Shown here: piece by piece, positions 12,901-26,164 of the stretch | Numbering within the stretch: position 1 is the stretch's first letter | Layout: each line of letters starts with the position of its first letter | Assembly (NCBI RefSeq): GCF_027172205.1 | Contig: NC_070614.1 | Location: 42,647,001 to 42,711,000 of the forward strand | From: Podarcis raffonei | Taxonomy: Eukaryota; Chordata; Lepidosauria; Squamata; Lacertidae | Length of the DNA stretch: 64,000 nucleotides | Direction: 5' to 3' | Notes under the pieces: generated by a model | What the model was told of the DNA's origin: nothing | What the model saw: the letters and a program-made list of their open reading frames with translations, nothing else | Database searches by the model: none | Program-made: the position numbers and the translations under genes

Positions 12901-15900
12901 AAGCTTTGGGCGAGCTAATGTGTCAGGCATGCCCTTCTCAAACAAAGAACAGATTAATTTAAAACAAATCAATGTCTTGATGAAATAAATGGTGCCATTC
13001 GCCTCTCCCCTTCCCCTCAACGAATGGTTGAATTAAATACTGGACAAAATATCAGAGCAGCACCAAGTTATGAAACTCCATCCCCCCAAAAGTGCACAGG
13101 TACACAGGTGAAGGGATGGTAAGAAGTTCTTTAATAAACTATGGGGAGATTTGTCAGTCTCTGGGATGGGGTACTGCAGGGGGGGGGGACAAATGCTAGA
13201 TGTATTGTAAAGCTTTTCTCCAAAAAGAAATTTCTTGTTAATCTCATGGAAGGTTGAGAAAGCTCGCCCAGATTTCCCCACCAAAACATATGGAGGTATC
13301 TTCAGGACATTACCTGCCAAGGTTGTGGATTTGCAAGCTCCCTTCTTACACCCTCTGCCATTCCCCTGTGCTTGAATTGGGACGAATGTCTGATGTGCAA
13401 AGCATGTGCCACCGCATAGACTGCATTGTAGATGGTATAGCTGTGGGCAGTCATTCTCATTTCAAAAACAGACATGGGAAGTGCCTCCATCTTCTCCTCT
13501 CCAGTGCAAGTTTGCCCACCTATATTATCTGCCACTGAACTGGGGAATGAACAGTTAAATGACTCTTCCCAGAAGTCCTTGATAAAACCATCTTCTTTTT
13601 CTGTGCTTGGGTTCTTGATCTGAAGGAACTTCTGGAAAGCTAACAGATCCACTGAGTGAATTCCAAGGGAGAGAGAACCATGAAGGAAACTTATGTCCCA
13701 ATTTCTTTGGAATGGAAATGATGTGATATCCATCTGGGCTGTCATGAACCAGACTTTACCCTTGGTCCTCATTGGTATATGCTCAAATTTTACAATCTGG
13801 GGCACCATTTTCAATACTATCATTGTCTGAATTTCTCCATGTACAACCACAACATTCGTAGTGCTTCCCATAATAACACTAACACAGTGAAAGCCCTCCT
13901 GCACCATGTCAGTGGTACCACTGGAAGATGTTAGCTTTGGGAATGTTTCTATGAAGTCAAAGCAGATGCCACTCTGGGAAAACATTGGAAGTACATTGTC
14001 TATAAAACCTTCTGTATTATCCCCATCTTGAGAAACCACTCCAATCCATGTCCACTGGAAATGCAGCAGTAACTGGATAATTCCTCTATATTGATGGTCC
14101 CCATTTGGGAACATTTGGTAGAAGAAAACTCCTTGAGACTCTTTATTCATGACTGGGGAAGAGCCATATATGAGCTAAGGTTTTTTTATATATATAAAAA
14201 GATGAGAAGAGAAGAATGGTTTTCAATATAAAACAATTACTTGTGTGTAGTTTTGTTTTCTTTCTTCTGTTCGTTTCTGGCTGGGAGCATAATGGTTAAG
14301 TAGATCCTGCAGGATTGAATTATGTGTTCAACTACTGGAGTCTACTTTCCCTGTGCGTTTCATGCAAAGAACACGCTGAGGAAGCAGGTCCCTGCAACTA
14401 GCAGGATTGAAACCTCAACTCACCAGATGCTCAGCCTAGGGTATATAATTGCTCAGTTTTACTGTGTGCTTCAATGCACTGCTTGCTACAGCCATGTGAA
14501 GACAAATCTCATTCTTCCTACCAAGACCGTGCCCCAACAGCCCCAGATCACTCCAGCAGGCCAGACCCAATCTGGGACTGTTTCTACCTAAGTCATCTAG
14601 TTCCACCCAAATTTGTCCAATTCAGGATTTGGGCTTTGGCTAAATCTGACCCATCAGTGTGTTAGGAATGGGAGGATCTGTCAATATTTCTCTTAAGTTT
14701 CTTATTTAACCACATCAATTAGATTTCTTTTTAAGCCTCATGAAAATTTCTCCTAAAACACAAAACATGTGTGCAAATTTTGCCCAATATGCACATTTTT
14801 GCAAAGCATTATCACTAATACAATGGATTTTAAGGATATTTTTACTAATGTGCATTTTTTAAATGCACTTTACCGTAATCTGTGCATTTTTGGACACATT
14901 ATTTTATTGGAGAACTGCTTTGCAAAATCTGGAGAAGGGGGAATTTCAAAGAATGGCTGCATTTCATGTATTGTGTGAATTAGTTGAAATTCAGATGTGA
15001 ATGAATTTGCATCTTACTTGTGGTATCTTGTAGGTACACAGGATGATCGTCATATGAAGACAGACATTAGAATTAGGTCCCCCAATGACTGCTATTGGAG
15101 TGCTCTCAGCATCCCATTTATAGTTAGGGATGGCCTTGGCCCTTCTTGAGAGAAGCTCCATTGAGGCTTCATAGGTCCAGCTTGCACTGAAATGACTGTT
15201 ATAAATTTGGAAGCCCAGGGTGATGTTGGGCAAGATGTGGGGAGTTTCATTGATCTCCTTTACAGCAAATGCCAAGGCCAGGATGTGTTGGTAAACGTGA
15301 GTCAGCACCCTGTATTGAGAGTTACATGCCACATTACAGTTCATCTGCTTCAGATCATAACATTGACTTCTTTTCAGTTCATTATCCAATTCAAAAATAG
15401 TTTGTAATCTCACATTTCCCAGGTGTAAAAGACTAGATCATGAAACAGTATGTGAATCAGTAGTTTTAATACATGTAGAAAAGACATAATTCAATAAGGG
15501 GTTTTCATTTATTCTGACCTCTAGGAAATCTGGATGAGGTGTTTTGTATGTTTAATATTTGCTGGTCAAAAGTTATTTGTAGTCTGCATGTTCTTCATTC
15601 ACACAGAATACACACCCTAATAAGGAAATACCAATGTAGCATTTTTCTTTGAGTTTTTCTTCCAATGGATAAAAAATACCTAGTTTCATAGCAGCCAAGA
15701 TGGAGAAATTATCTTCAAGCTCTAGTTTTAAGTATCTTTAGTTTCAAGATGTGGTCTTAATTTGTAATGTAAAATAAGTTTCAAGCCTGTTTTGATGCCA
15801 TGTGGATCTCTGCATGCATTACTCGACATCTGTACAAGCATTAGTCCTGGAAGCCAATATTTTAGGCTTGGTAAATGTTTTAAAATTCTTCAATAAAGTT

Positions 15901-17244
15901 TAAAAAGAAAACCAATATTTGAAGTGGGTAAATCAAAAGAATCTTAAATTTATTTTTCTTTGTGGGATGTTTGTTGTTTTTGAAAAACAAAGGAGCAGAT
16001 TAATGCCAAAACAGGAGAAAAGAGATTTAGGAGTGAACGCATGCAAAAGTGAGCAGACCAGATACAGGGGTGGCTAACCCCTTTTCAGACTTAGGGCTGC
16101 ATCACTCCATTGTGCATCAGCAGTGTGTTTTGCCATAAAACAGTATGTGGCTCATTAATAAAGAACATGTGGGCACCCTACACATGCAGGTGTGCACATG
16201 CACACACACCATAAACATCATGCACACACATGCAGATGTGCACAGACCCTCTCCCCATTCTTCAACTGACCTGTATAGTGTGACCAAGCCTGCATTGTCT
16301 CGAGAAGAAAAAAAATGATATTTGTTCAATCTTCAACGGATTACTCTACCCCGCAGTGAATGTGCCTTTTTATCCACTGCTACAACTAATTACGCTTTAG
16401 TGAAGGGGGACAGGTAAGAAAATAATGGTTGAACTTGGCCCATGGTTTAGCAGGTTACTCACATTCTCTAACAGAAACAACTTAAAAGTTTTGGCTCCTC
16501 TGTCCTGTTTAATGCAGTAAATCAAACAAGATGCAATTGGATTTATTCCCCCACTTTCCCCCCAAAGATTTGATTAAGCAATGCCATTTAGTCAGTGCAT
16601 TCCTTGATTTTGCAGCAAATAAAAGTACTTTGCAATATTTCTCACTGCATTCACAACAAAGAAATAGGACATGAAAAAATAAATAAATACCAACTTCTAT
16701 ATGTGGGTGTGAACATTGTCTTGAAATTCAATGAAGTGTTTACAATATCCCTATTTTAATCTGTTCCAGGAATTCTGCCAAATCTCCTAAAGCGAAATGG
16801 ATACACTGTATACTGCAGTTTTGAGTCTACATATCCTGCAGAATATGGGTTTAGATATCAGATCACTACCTGTGTAAACACAAGGTCAAATGGGGTAGAT
16901 GTAAAGAAATGAAGTTCCAATTATTTGTCAGTCCACTGCAGTTAAGTCCAACACCCAGGGCTGGGTTCGCTGTGAAGTTCATCAGCATCTAATATGTTTC
17001 TAAAGAAACATGCAACTACTTACATATGGTAATCTGAAAATTCCTGAGATGGGTGTTTCTCAAAGGATAGGGTATCTGAAAATATGTAGATCTGAGAAAT
17101 AATGCCAGCAATGATGAGGTCTCCTGACTGATAATATTTGTGAAGAATAGGGGCAGGTTCCCTGAGGGAACATTGAGGAAGAGGAAGAAACTTGCACATC
17201 CCCTGCAGTGGCAGTAAGAGCACCAGCAACCTAAACACTACCAT
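9970..17244 (-). CDS. Vomeronasal type-2 receptor, gene B1 (complete, 876 aa)
   Basis: V2R class C GPCR. Coding exons 1-6: 17024-17244, 15018-15309, 13314-14174, 12570-12797, 11587-11713, 9970-10871; 2631 bp, all splice sites canonical and phases consistent. The start Met begins a signal peptide ([17 protein letters not shown]). The flytrap spans about residues 1-534, with exon 2 carrying [16 protein letters not shown]. The Cys-rich linker is 535-576 ([18 protein letters not shown]) and the 7TM domain 577-876, with FNEAKF and PKCYIIL signatures. Exon 1 is related to that of the C genes (shared [10 protein letters not shown] and FEKHPSQE-type ends), unlike A. The exon 6 acceptor directly abuts a GAAA/GCAA microsatellite whose minus strand is the polypyrimidine tract. 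Intron 1 (1.7 kb) is four times longer than in B2 and differs in segment order. Confidence 0.95.
10874..10953. repeat. GAAA/GCAA microsatellite at the B1 exon 6 acceptor
   Basis: A roughly 80 bp purine-rich tract lies immediately upstream, in the transcript sense, of the AG at 10872-10873. On the transcribed strand it is CTTT/CTTG-rich and serves as the polypyrimidine tract. B2 has a shorter CTTC-type tract at the same place (45153-45188). Confidence 0.85.
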
Positions 17245-18234
17245 CTTGCAAGTGATTGGTCATTTAGGCACAAGTTCATCTCTTCTGTTATCGCTTCTGC
17301 TTAGTATCGCTTTCCAGCAATACTAAGCAGGAAAGCCTAACTTGAATGGTGACTCAATAAGCTGATTCAAAGCCAGACAGATGAGTCTCTGTATGTATAT
17401 TGACCCAACCAAGTGTAGTTCATAGTTATTAATAAGAGCCTCCAGTCTTAGTTTCATCATTCTGCATGTGGGCAGAGGAGGTCCCTGGGGAAGTGGAGAA
17501 GATGTAATTCTGAATAATCTGGTAATTACATGTGAGGTAATCACTTGCTTTGAATCAAAGATGCTGTGCAATATTTTAAAGAAAACATGTTTATCATATC
17601 TCAGCCAAAGCCATTTCTTAAGTGGGAGCGATAGATGCTAGGCCTCTTCTTTTCTTCTTTTTAGTGTACTATTGAATTTTAGAAAATTTTAGAAAACTTC
17701 AAAGCAATAATAATTATAAATTACTCTCATATTATTCTTAAAGGGTGATGTCTAATCCAGGTCATACTCAGAGCAAGCCCAATAAAATCAGTTACAGGTA
17801 GGTAGCCGTGTTCGTCTGCCGTAGTCGAAACAAAATAAAACAATTCCTTCCAGTACCAGCTTAGAGATCAACTAAGTTTATTATTGGTATTAGCTTTCGT
17901 GTGCATGTATCTGAAGAAGTGTGCATGCACACAAAAGCTCATACCAACAACAAACTTAGTTGGTCTCTAAGTCTCTGGAATAATTTTTTTAATTTTCTTT
18001 CCATTAAAATCAATGAGTTATGGACTATATTTATATGGATGTACAATGCGTATGAATAACAATGGTTATCACCCAGTGTGTTGAGAACTCCATATTTATA
18101 TCACTCTTGTTGCAACTCAAAACACAACATTTGTGAATTGTAATGTATCTGTCAATCATCAATTATTTTGATGCAATTGAAATTAATATGATTTAATTAC
18201 AGATCTGTGAGGATTGACTTGATGAGGTACTTGA
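17245..18234. other. B1-C1 intergenic interval
   Basis: Holds the upstream region of B1 and the 3' flank of C1. The first 300 bp (including the run around 17359-17400) resemble the upstream regions of B2, C1 and C2, which suggests a shared proximal promoter. A repeat insertion lies at 17791-18003. No further coding sequence was seen. Confidence 0.55.
17791..18003. mobile_element. Interspersed repeat, block-1 specific
   Basis: The segment contains a near-palindromic core around GTGTGCATG...CACACAAAAGC and is flanked by imperfect direct repeats of about 10 bp (AATAAAATCA and ATTAAAATCA). B2 lacks it at the matching site near 53175. A piece of the same repeat family occurs at 55868-55970 in C2. 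I recognise it as a common squamate dispersed repeat but cannot assign the family. Confidence 0.6.
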
Positions 18235-21200
18235 TTATTCTTTATTTCTTAGTATTAGTTGTCCCCTGCTGTTCAATTCTGGCCTCAGCAAAATGACAAA
18301 GCATTTTGGGAAAAAGATGCAGGACAGTAAGCCACCACTAGAGGCCAAGATGGAGAAGATCTCCACAGCCACCATGTGTTTCCCTTTTGTGCTCAAGTAA
18401 GTTGGGACAAAAGACAACCACACACTGCAAAAGACCAACATGCTGAAAGTGATAAACTTGGCTTCATTAAAACTATCGGGCAACTTCCTAGCTAGGAAAG
18501 CCAAAGTTAAGCTGGCAAAGGCCAGGAAACCCATGAAGCTCAAAACAGAGTAAAACATGGTATTTGACCCTTCATTGCATTCTAGTACAATTTCTTCATT
18601 GATTGAGTGCATGTCAACATCTGGGAATGGAGGACAGGTTGCCAGCCACACAGTAATAAAAACAGTCTGAAGAAGGAAGCTGGAAAGAACAATAAAGGTT
18701 GCCAGTTGTTTTCCCACCCATCTCCTCATCCTAGAGCCTGGCTTGATAGCCATGAAAGCTAGAACTACTATTGTGGTTTTGGCTAATACACAGGAAACTG
18801 CCACTGAGAAGATTGCACCAAAAGTAGTTTGTCGTAGGAGACATGTCACTTCATCTGGTTTGCCAATGAATAGCAAAACACAAAGAAAGGAGAGGAGGAG
18901 AGAGGACAGGAGAACATAGGTGAGGTTCCGATTATTGGCTTTGACTATGGGAGTGTCCTGGTGCTTGAGGAATATTCCAAGAACCAAAGTTGTGATTAAA
19001 GAAAATAAAACTGCAAATGTGGTCAAAATAACCCCCAGAGGCTCATTGTATGTAGGGAAGCTTATGTATTTTGGGAGGCATCCATCCTGGTCAATGTTTG
19101 GATAATGATCTTCTGAGCATTGAAAGCAATCATCCATGTCTGAAATCATATATGGAAAATAGATATAATATGATATTTAAGTATGGCATTCTGTTCCTGA
19201 ATGAGGGTAGTGAACTTGAAATATTAAAAGTTAATTTTGCAGTAAGGATAATAAGAAATTCTACTTCCTGCATAATCTGAGTTCAAGGCCTCAAGGGCCT
19301 GCTTTCTCATGGGTTCCAAACAAATCCAGAAATATAAACAAATCAAAACCATCCTGCTAGTGGCTGAAGGTGTCAGAGGCCTCTGTGTCTATTGATTTGT
19401 GCGTTTGGGGCTGGGGCTTGCATAGACTTTTTGTTTCAACTGATCCAACCCACTAATATTCTTAGGCCCTATGAATTTGTCTGATATTCTGTTCAGCCAC
19501 CCAAGTTACCCCATGTGAAGTATGTGGAAGACAGCCCTGGATCGTTTGACCCTTTTATTAGCTCTCTTTTCCCTCCTATATAAACTACACAGGATACTCT
19601 CTGTTTGAAGTTTAAAGAATAATTTGATTTAGTATACATGCTGTTGCAGATTATCATATTTGATGCAGGTAGGTGATAGTTAAATTACTAGCAGCTTTTA
19701 AATAAATTAAACTGTTACAGACTGACTAACTCTTAGGCAGACAGCAGCAGCTCTAACTGTTAAGACCATTCAGCTAACTGCCATAACTGCCACAGAGTGT
19801 ATGGCATCACAGATTTCAACAGTCCTTGCCATTAACCCTTTACATATGCTTTGTGGATGCTAACATTTCACCATTTTGAATGTTAGAGCAATTAGTTTAA
19901 GCATTTAAAACGCTGGTGGAAGCAGGCTGGATTGTAGCCGATCTATTTATATATATATATATTTTTATAATTTTTTTTATTGGTTTTTCAACATATAATA
20001 TAAGACAGTACAAACAACAAACACTAAAAAACAAACATATAAACATGTATAATTTCCTAATTTTTTTCATATACCCAATTTCAGCGACTTCCCCATGCCT
20101 CCCTTTTCTGCATCCCTGTTTTAAACTTTTTTCAGCAACCCCTGGTCTGAATTACTTATAAATTCCTTTCTATAACCCTTATCTTCCACTTTTCCAATCA
20201 TATCGCTGCAAATCTGCTGTTCTTTACCCATGACATTTTAACACTCAATAATTTTACGTAGCCAATCTATTTATAAAATAAATATTATCCATCTGTTAAA
20301 TAGGTGGCAACTGTTAAATAGAATACATCTAAATATGACATTTCTTACCTTTCTGGTTTGAAATCTTCCCTTCTGGACATGGAAAGCAATCATAGCAGCA
20401 AAATGCCTTCCCTTCTTTTTTAGCTCTTCTATAACCTGAACTGCAGTGATCATTGCATAAGGAAATGGGGCACATCTGTTAGTAAATGATAAAGTAGTTT
20501 TTTTAAAAATCCAAAAATAAGTTGTGGAGCTTTTATTTCATTATTATTTCTCTGCAGTGAAGGAATGGGCTGATACTGTCATAAGGAAATATAATGAATT
20601 CTTGAGTGCATGTCGTGTTTATGTGGGAAACTTCCCTATAAATGGAGTCCTTTGCCCACATTAAGAAAACATGAGACAAAATACGCATTACGACAGTGTT
20701 GCTTGATTTCTGTACATTTGTCTTCAGCATTCTAACATCCACTACAAAATCTGGAGACAATGTGACATTTTGAACATTGAGGAAATTATTCAATAGATCC
20801 CAAAATGTCCACAGTCACTACCTGTTTAAACTGGTCGGGCCATACGATGACATCCTCATCAATGATGAAGACATTGTCCTGATGAACCATGGGCTCAATC
20901 TTTCCAACTTTGACCCTGAGGAAGGAGTGGTTTGGAAATGTGATCCAGTTTATAATGTCAAATCCAGCAAGCAATTCTCCATTTTGATCAAAGGAAACTG
21001 TTTCCTCCACACTGTTGTTAAAAGAAATACTTCTGAGAACATGATGGAGCTAATTTATAAGGATGAAAAAATAGGAGGCTGTACTTAAAAGGTGCAAAGG
21101 ATGCAAATACACATCAAGGTTATAATCTATCAGACATGAAGATTTTGGATTATGTTGTCTTGAAAGGATGTATGTTGGCTAATCCTGATAAAAATGATAG

Positions 21201-24200
21201 TAAACGAACTAAAATGCCAGGAGATGTATTTATTTCCCACAATGCCCCTCAGATAGTGCTTGATTATGACATATGCTTGTTCCAAGTAAAGGTAAAGGAC
21301 CCCTGGATGGTTAAGTCCAGTTAAAGGGGACTATGGGGTGCGACACTCATCTCGCTTCAGGCTGAGGGAGACAGGATTTGTCCACACACAGCTTTTTGGG
21401 TCATGTGGGCACATGACTAAACCACTTCTGGTGCATCGGGACACCGTCCTACAGCACATGGAAAGGCTGTTTACCTTCCTGCCACAGCAGTACCTATTTA
21501 CATACTTGCATTGGTATGCTTTTGAACTGCTAGGCTGGCAGAAGCTGGGACCGAACAATGGGAACTCAAACGTTGCATGAATTCGAACTGTCAACCTTAC
21601 AATTGGCAAACCCAAGAGGCTTAGTGGTTTAGACCACAGTGCCACCCGCTCCCTTGTTCCAAATACAGCACAGTGCAGGAGGCATGCTGTGGCACCTATG
21701 AAAATGTGTTTTCTCCTCTGTGTTTCCAGTAATTCCTTCCCTAGAAAAAAATTGAAGAATCCACACCTACCCACTTACCCCATAATCACCAAAATGAAAA
21801 GGGTCTCACTAAACTGAGTTTTCCTCCTGGTTTTTAGACTTGAAGAGATAGTTTAAACACATGCACATAGATACCATTGCTAGGTTAATCTGGAATGGCT
21901 GTAGCAAAAGAACCTGCTGCTGATGTCACAAACAGCTGATGGGAAGATCAATAATCTGCTAAAGCATGGTTGGTGGAAGGGAAATGTTAGGTGGCACAGA
22001 AGGCAATGGTGCAAAATAATAAAATAAAATAAAATCATCAAAGGAGGGGCAAGAAGCTGGTTCTTCATAAGATGTGGCATTCTTGTTCAACCTTCTGTGT
22101 TTGCCCCCTCATTGTGTTCACTCAACTCACTCAAAGGAAATGATACTTTTCCCTAGCTCATACAGCAGGTCTTTCCTCCCTTGTTCTACCACAGAGAAAT
22201 TTTGAGTTAAACTGAAAAGAGCTTTCTAAGTCTCACCTATCTCTGCTTGCCATAAAATCAGCAAATAATTGCTAGAGGTCTTGGATGGAGATGCATGCAA
22301 TGGGAAGTTTTTGCATCTACAAATATGGCAGTATAACTCAATCTTTAAAATCATGAGCAGGACATTACCTGCCATGGTTGTTGGTCCAATCTTACTCCAT
22401 CTGCCATTGCTCTGTGTTTGACCTGGGATGAATGCCTTGTACTGAATGCATGTGCCACTGCATAGACTGCATTGTAGATGCTGTAGCTATTTCCTGTCAT
22501 AGACATTTCAAAAACAGATGCGGGAAGGGTCTCTAGCTTCTCCTCCCCAGTGCAGACTATCTTGTTCATCTTGTCTACAAAAGAATTGGGGTATGTACAG
22601 CTGAATGATTCTTCCCAGAAGTCCTTTATGAAACCATCATTGTTTTCTGAGTAAGGGTTCCTATGCTGAATAAATTTATGGAATCCTGACACCTCCTTTG
22701 AGTGAATTGCAAGAGATATAGCACCATGGAGGAAATTTATGTCTGAACTTCTTTGGAATGGAAATGATGTGAAATCCATCTGAGCTGTCATAATCCAGAC
22801 TTTTGTCTGGATATTCATTGATATATTTGCAAAGCATAAAAGCTGGTCCATTGCTCTCATTACCATTATACTCTGAATTTCTCCATATACAACCACAACT
22901 TTGGCAGTGCTTTCCATAACAACTTTGATCAATTTAAAGCACTCCTCCACCATGTCACCAAAATCACTGGAAGAAGTTTGTTTGGGGAATTTCTCTATGA
23001 AGTCAAAGCAGATGCCCCTTTTGGAAAACACTGGGAACATGTCCTCTTTAAACTTCTCTATATTGTCATCATCCTGAGAAAGCATCCCAATCCATGTCCA
23101 TGCAAAATGCAAGAGTAATTGGAGAATCCCTTTGTATAGGTGGTTCACATTTGGGAACATTTGGTAGAAGAAAATCCCTTCAGTTTTTTTATTCATGACC
23201 GGAGCAGAGCCATATATGAGCTAAATAATATTTCGAAAATGTTAAAATAATAGGTGTAAAAGAGATTTGGGTTAGATTTGGAAAAATGTGATTATATCTG
23301 AACATAAACTTATAGCCACTCCACATTTGAATTTGCAAGTGTGTCACAGGCTTAGAAAATATGCCTTAGAAGCAGGAGACAATGCATTAAGCATACTCAA
23401 CATTGTGGGTCACTTGTTGGAAATTTGTGATAAAGCTCAACAGGCTGATAGGCATAAGGAGAAAATTGCCAAGTGCTTCTATTCTGGCCATCCTTTCTAC
23501 TGATGTTCTGGTGCCTATTCATTGTGACAAAACCAAGAACGGTATGGAAGTCTGCAAATGTGCCTTGTGCCATCCTCTCATCATCAGGAATCTAGGCTGT
23601 GACATACTAGCATCAAAGTTTTCTCTTTACAAATATATGTAGAATCAGATATGGAAGACAATCTGCAACCTTCCCTTGAAATAATACTATTTAAAAATGT
23701 AACAGTATTTCTATGTGAAGTTTTTTGTGGGGTGGGGGGTGGGTTTGTATTCCACCCAGGATACATGAATGCTGCTTTACATTAGTTGAAGAGATTGTAC
23801 AGAATACATTGAATGCACATCTACTTATTCTTATCTCACGAAACTTAAAGTACACACATTTTCATATGATGAATTTGCTGAGAATTCTCTTTAGATTCAA
23901 ATTAGCTTGGTACATATCTTGGAATGGAGTACAGCTATGGGTTTTAATAGATTAAATTGTGTTAAACTCTCACTTTGCACACTACAGATCTGTAGCGGGA
24001 AACCTCTGTTCTACCAGGCCTTGGACAAGCCATAAGCACATTTTCAAGGTTTCACATTATAGACTATATCAGGGATGGGAAAGTTCAAGAAGCTGCTTGA
24101 AATCACAAGGTAAATATCAGATGACTGACGGATGGGCACCTCTGCCCCTAAGAAGGTGGTCTATGGAATGGGGAGACTCAAGGTGTGACCCACCAGCTAG

Positions 24201-24989
24201 ATCCTCTTCTCCACCCCCACTATGGATTTTCGACTTCTACAAAAAATTGTATAAGAATTCTTAGCACACACGTGAACCTATTGAAGTTACTGTAGATTGC
24301 GTGGACAACAATTAGTTTGCCAGAGAGAATTCTAGAGTGATTGTACCAAAAGCACTTTGCTATGTTCAAAATGTTGGGAAAGAGACACATTAAACACCTT
24401 CTTGTAAAACGGATATAGGCTAGGACAAGCATGACCATAATTTCTGTTGAATCTGTAAAAGTGTCTGTAGAATTGAAATCACTCTTTTGGTGTCCTGAAA
24501 GCATATGGATTCACTCTACAATTTGTATCTTTGGCTTTACGTATTAAACAGGAATATTAGAAGACAAAATGTAGCACAATAGCATAATGTCTGAAATGCA
24601 AGAGAAGTTCAAAATGTTTCTTAAACATGTGTATTTATCTTCCACATATAAATCTTACTTGTGGTATCTTGTAGGTACACAGGATGGGTGCCATTTGAGG
24701 TCCAATATAAGAGTTTGGTCCTCCAATGACTGCAACTGGAGTATTCTCAGAATCACACTTGTAGTTAGGGATGAATTTGGCCCTTCTTGAGAGAAGTTCT
24801 ATTGAAGCTTGAAAGGTCCACTTTTCACTAAAATGGCTGTTATACATGTGGAATCCGAGAGTAGCATTGGGCAAGACACAGGGATTTCCATTGATCTCCT
24901 TTACAGCAAATGCCAAGGCCAGGATTTGCTGGTAGAGCTGAGTCATCATCCTGTATTGAGAGTTGAAGGGTGCACCACAATATATTGTC

Positions 24990-25036
<47 letters not shown>

Positions 25037-25327
25037 TTTTATCTATATATTACTCTGCCCATCTGGCTAGGTTGCCACAGCCACTCTGGTTGGCTCCCAA
25101 CACAGGAAAACATAATAAAACATCAAACATTAATAGTAGCAATCTGATCCAATATAAAAGTCACAATAACTTTAAAATAAACAATTTATATCAAACAAAG
25201 CAACATTCAACAATCCATCGGAATCTAATAGGAAACAGTAAAATTAAACATCAGCAAATAATAATTAAACAGTTCACATTTATCAACCACAATAAAGAAC
25301 TACTAATCTATAACCAATATAACTAAC

Positions 25328-25365
<38 letters not shown>

Positions 25366-26125
25366 ATCTATCTCCGTAAACTCCTCTCTTCCCAGAGGCC
25401 AGACCCAACCTGGGGTAATCTGGGGCTGCTTCCACCTAACTCAGTCAAAGTCCAGGTCTACCTAAATTTGCCTGATTCATTTCAAGATTCACGCATTGGC
25501 TGAATCTGCTGCACAACCCTAGCAACTCCTTCATGGTTGACTCCATATTGCAGTTGAACCACTATAAATCTTCCAGCAACATAAAAAATGGAAGAGAAAT
25601 AAAATGGCTTGTTAAACTTCCATACGGTATGTATTCCATACGGTATGTATTTATAACTTCCATACGCTATGGGACATGGTGTCCCATAGCGACACAGGAT
25701 GGCCATGGGAAGACAAACTGTATAACTACGTGTATAAAGACAATATCAAAAGGGGGTAGACTTAAATGAATGGGTAGAACAACTAAAGCTCCAATAATAT
25801 GTCAGCACACCGGCTATATACAGTGGAAGTCCAACCCCAAGGGCTTTGAATAACATCATTTTAGAATGGCTTTTAGAATGGCTTTTAAAAATTCAACTAC
25901 TTACATATGGTCATCTGAAAGTTCCTGAGATGGGTGTTTTTCAAAGGTCAGGGTGTTTGAAAAGATATAGATCTGAGAAATAATACCAGCAACAATGAGG
26001 TCACCTGCCTGGTAATATTTGTGAAGAATACGGACAGGTTCTGTGACAGAACACAGAGGAAGAGGGAGAAACATGCACAAACCCTGTAGCAGCAGTAATA
26101 CCACCTGCAACAAAAATACTACCAT
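18235..26125 (-). CDS. Vomeronasal type-2 receptor, gene C1 (complete, 874 aa)
   Basis: V2R class C GPCR. Coding exons 1-6: 25905-26125, 24659-24950, 22369-23220, 20822-21049, 20349-20475, 18235-19139; 2625 bp, canonical borders, phases consistent. The signal peptide starts [17 protein letters not shown]. The flytrap spans residues 1-531 ([16 protein letters not shown] in exon 2). The Cys-rich linker is 532-573 ([24 protein letters not shown]). The 7TM domain is 574-874, with FNEAKF and a C-terminal [11 protein letters not shown]. Exon 3 is three codons shorter than in B1 near its 3' end. Introns carry a 317 bp AT-rich retro-insertion (intron 5), a Sauria SINE (intron 3) and a microsatellite-tailed LINE fragment (intron 1). 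The exon 2 neighbourhood is almost identical to that of C2. No disabling change was seen. Confidence 0.95.
19952..20268 (-). mobile_element. AT-rich LINE/SINE 3'-end insertion in C1 intron 5
   Basis: A 317 bp AT-rich segment is flanked by an 18 bp target-site duplication differing at one base (starts GTAGCC, ends CTATTTATA; 19934-19951 and 20269-20286). C0 (near 1255-1275) and C2 (near 56190-56205) have the site without this insert. The T-rich left end suggests a poly(A)-tailed retroposon in minus orientation, possibly L1-type. The class is inferred from structure only. Confidence 0.75.
21286..21652 (-). mobile_element. Sauria-type tRNA-derived SINE in C1 intron 3 (old)
   Basis: On the minus strand the unit begins with a tRNA-like head (GGGTGGCACTGTGGTCTAAA) and ends in GTCCTTTACCTTTAC, the typical layout of squamate Sauria SINEs. 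A 10 bp duplication, CTTGTTCCAA, flanks it at 21276-21285 and 21653-21662. C2 has the same insertion at the same site but lacks its tRNA-side end, so the insertion predates the block duplication. Confidence 0.85.
24990..25330 (-). mobile_element. LINE 3'-tail fragment with (ATA)n microsatellite, C1 intron 1
   Basis: An ATA run at 24990-25035 is followed by sequence containing CTGCCCATCTGGCTAGG and CAGCCACTCTGG. This is a 3'-end signature also seen at 35400-35460 and common in squamate L2-like or related LINE tails. The C2 copy at 60894-61250 is the same insertion but carries a TAC repeat instead of ATA. A TATC microsatellite follows at 25329-25366, absent from C2. Confidence 0.65.
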
Positions 26126-26164
26126 CTTGCAAGGGATTCTTTATTTATGGCAAAAAATTAACTA
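26126..26164. other. C1 upstream flank before the MITE
   Basis: Short sequence directly upstream of the C1 start codon. With 26407-26760 it forms the C1 upstream region, which matches 62602-62930 upstream of C2. Confidence 0.5.

Noticed and set aside
24990-25035. Regular short repeats as a possible CRISPR-like array
   Set aside because: They are plain trinucleotide or tetranucleotide microsatellites without spacers; the window is vertebrate.
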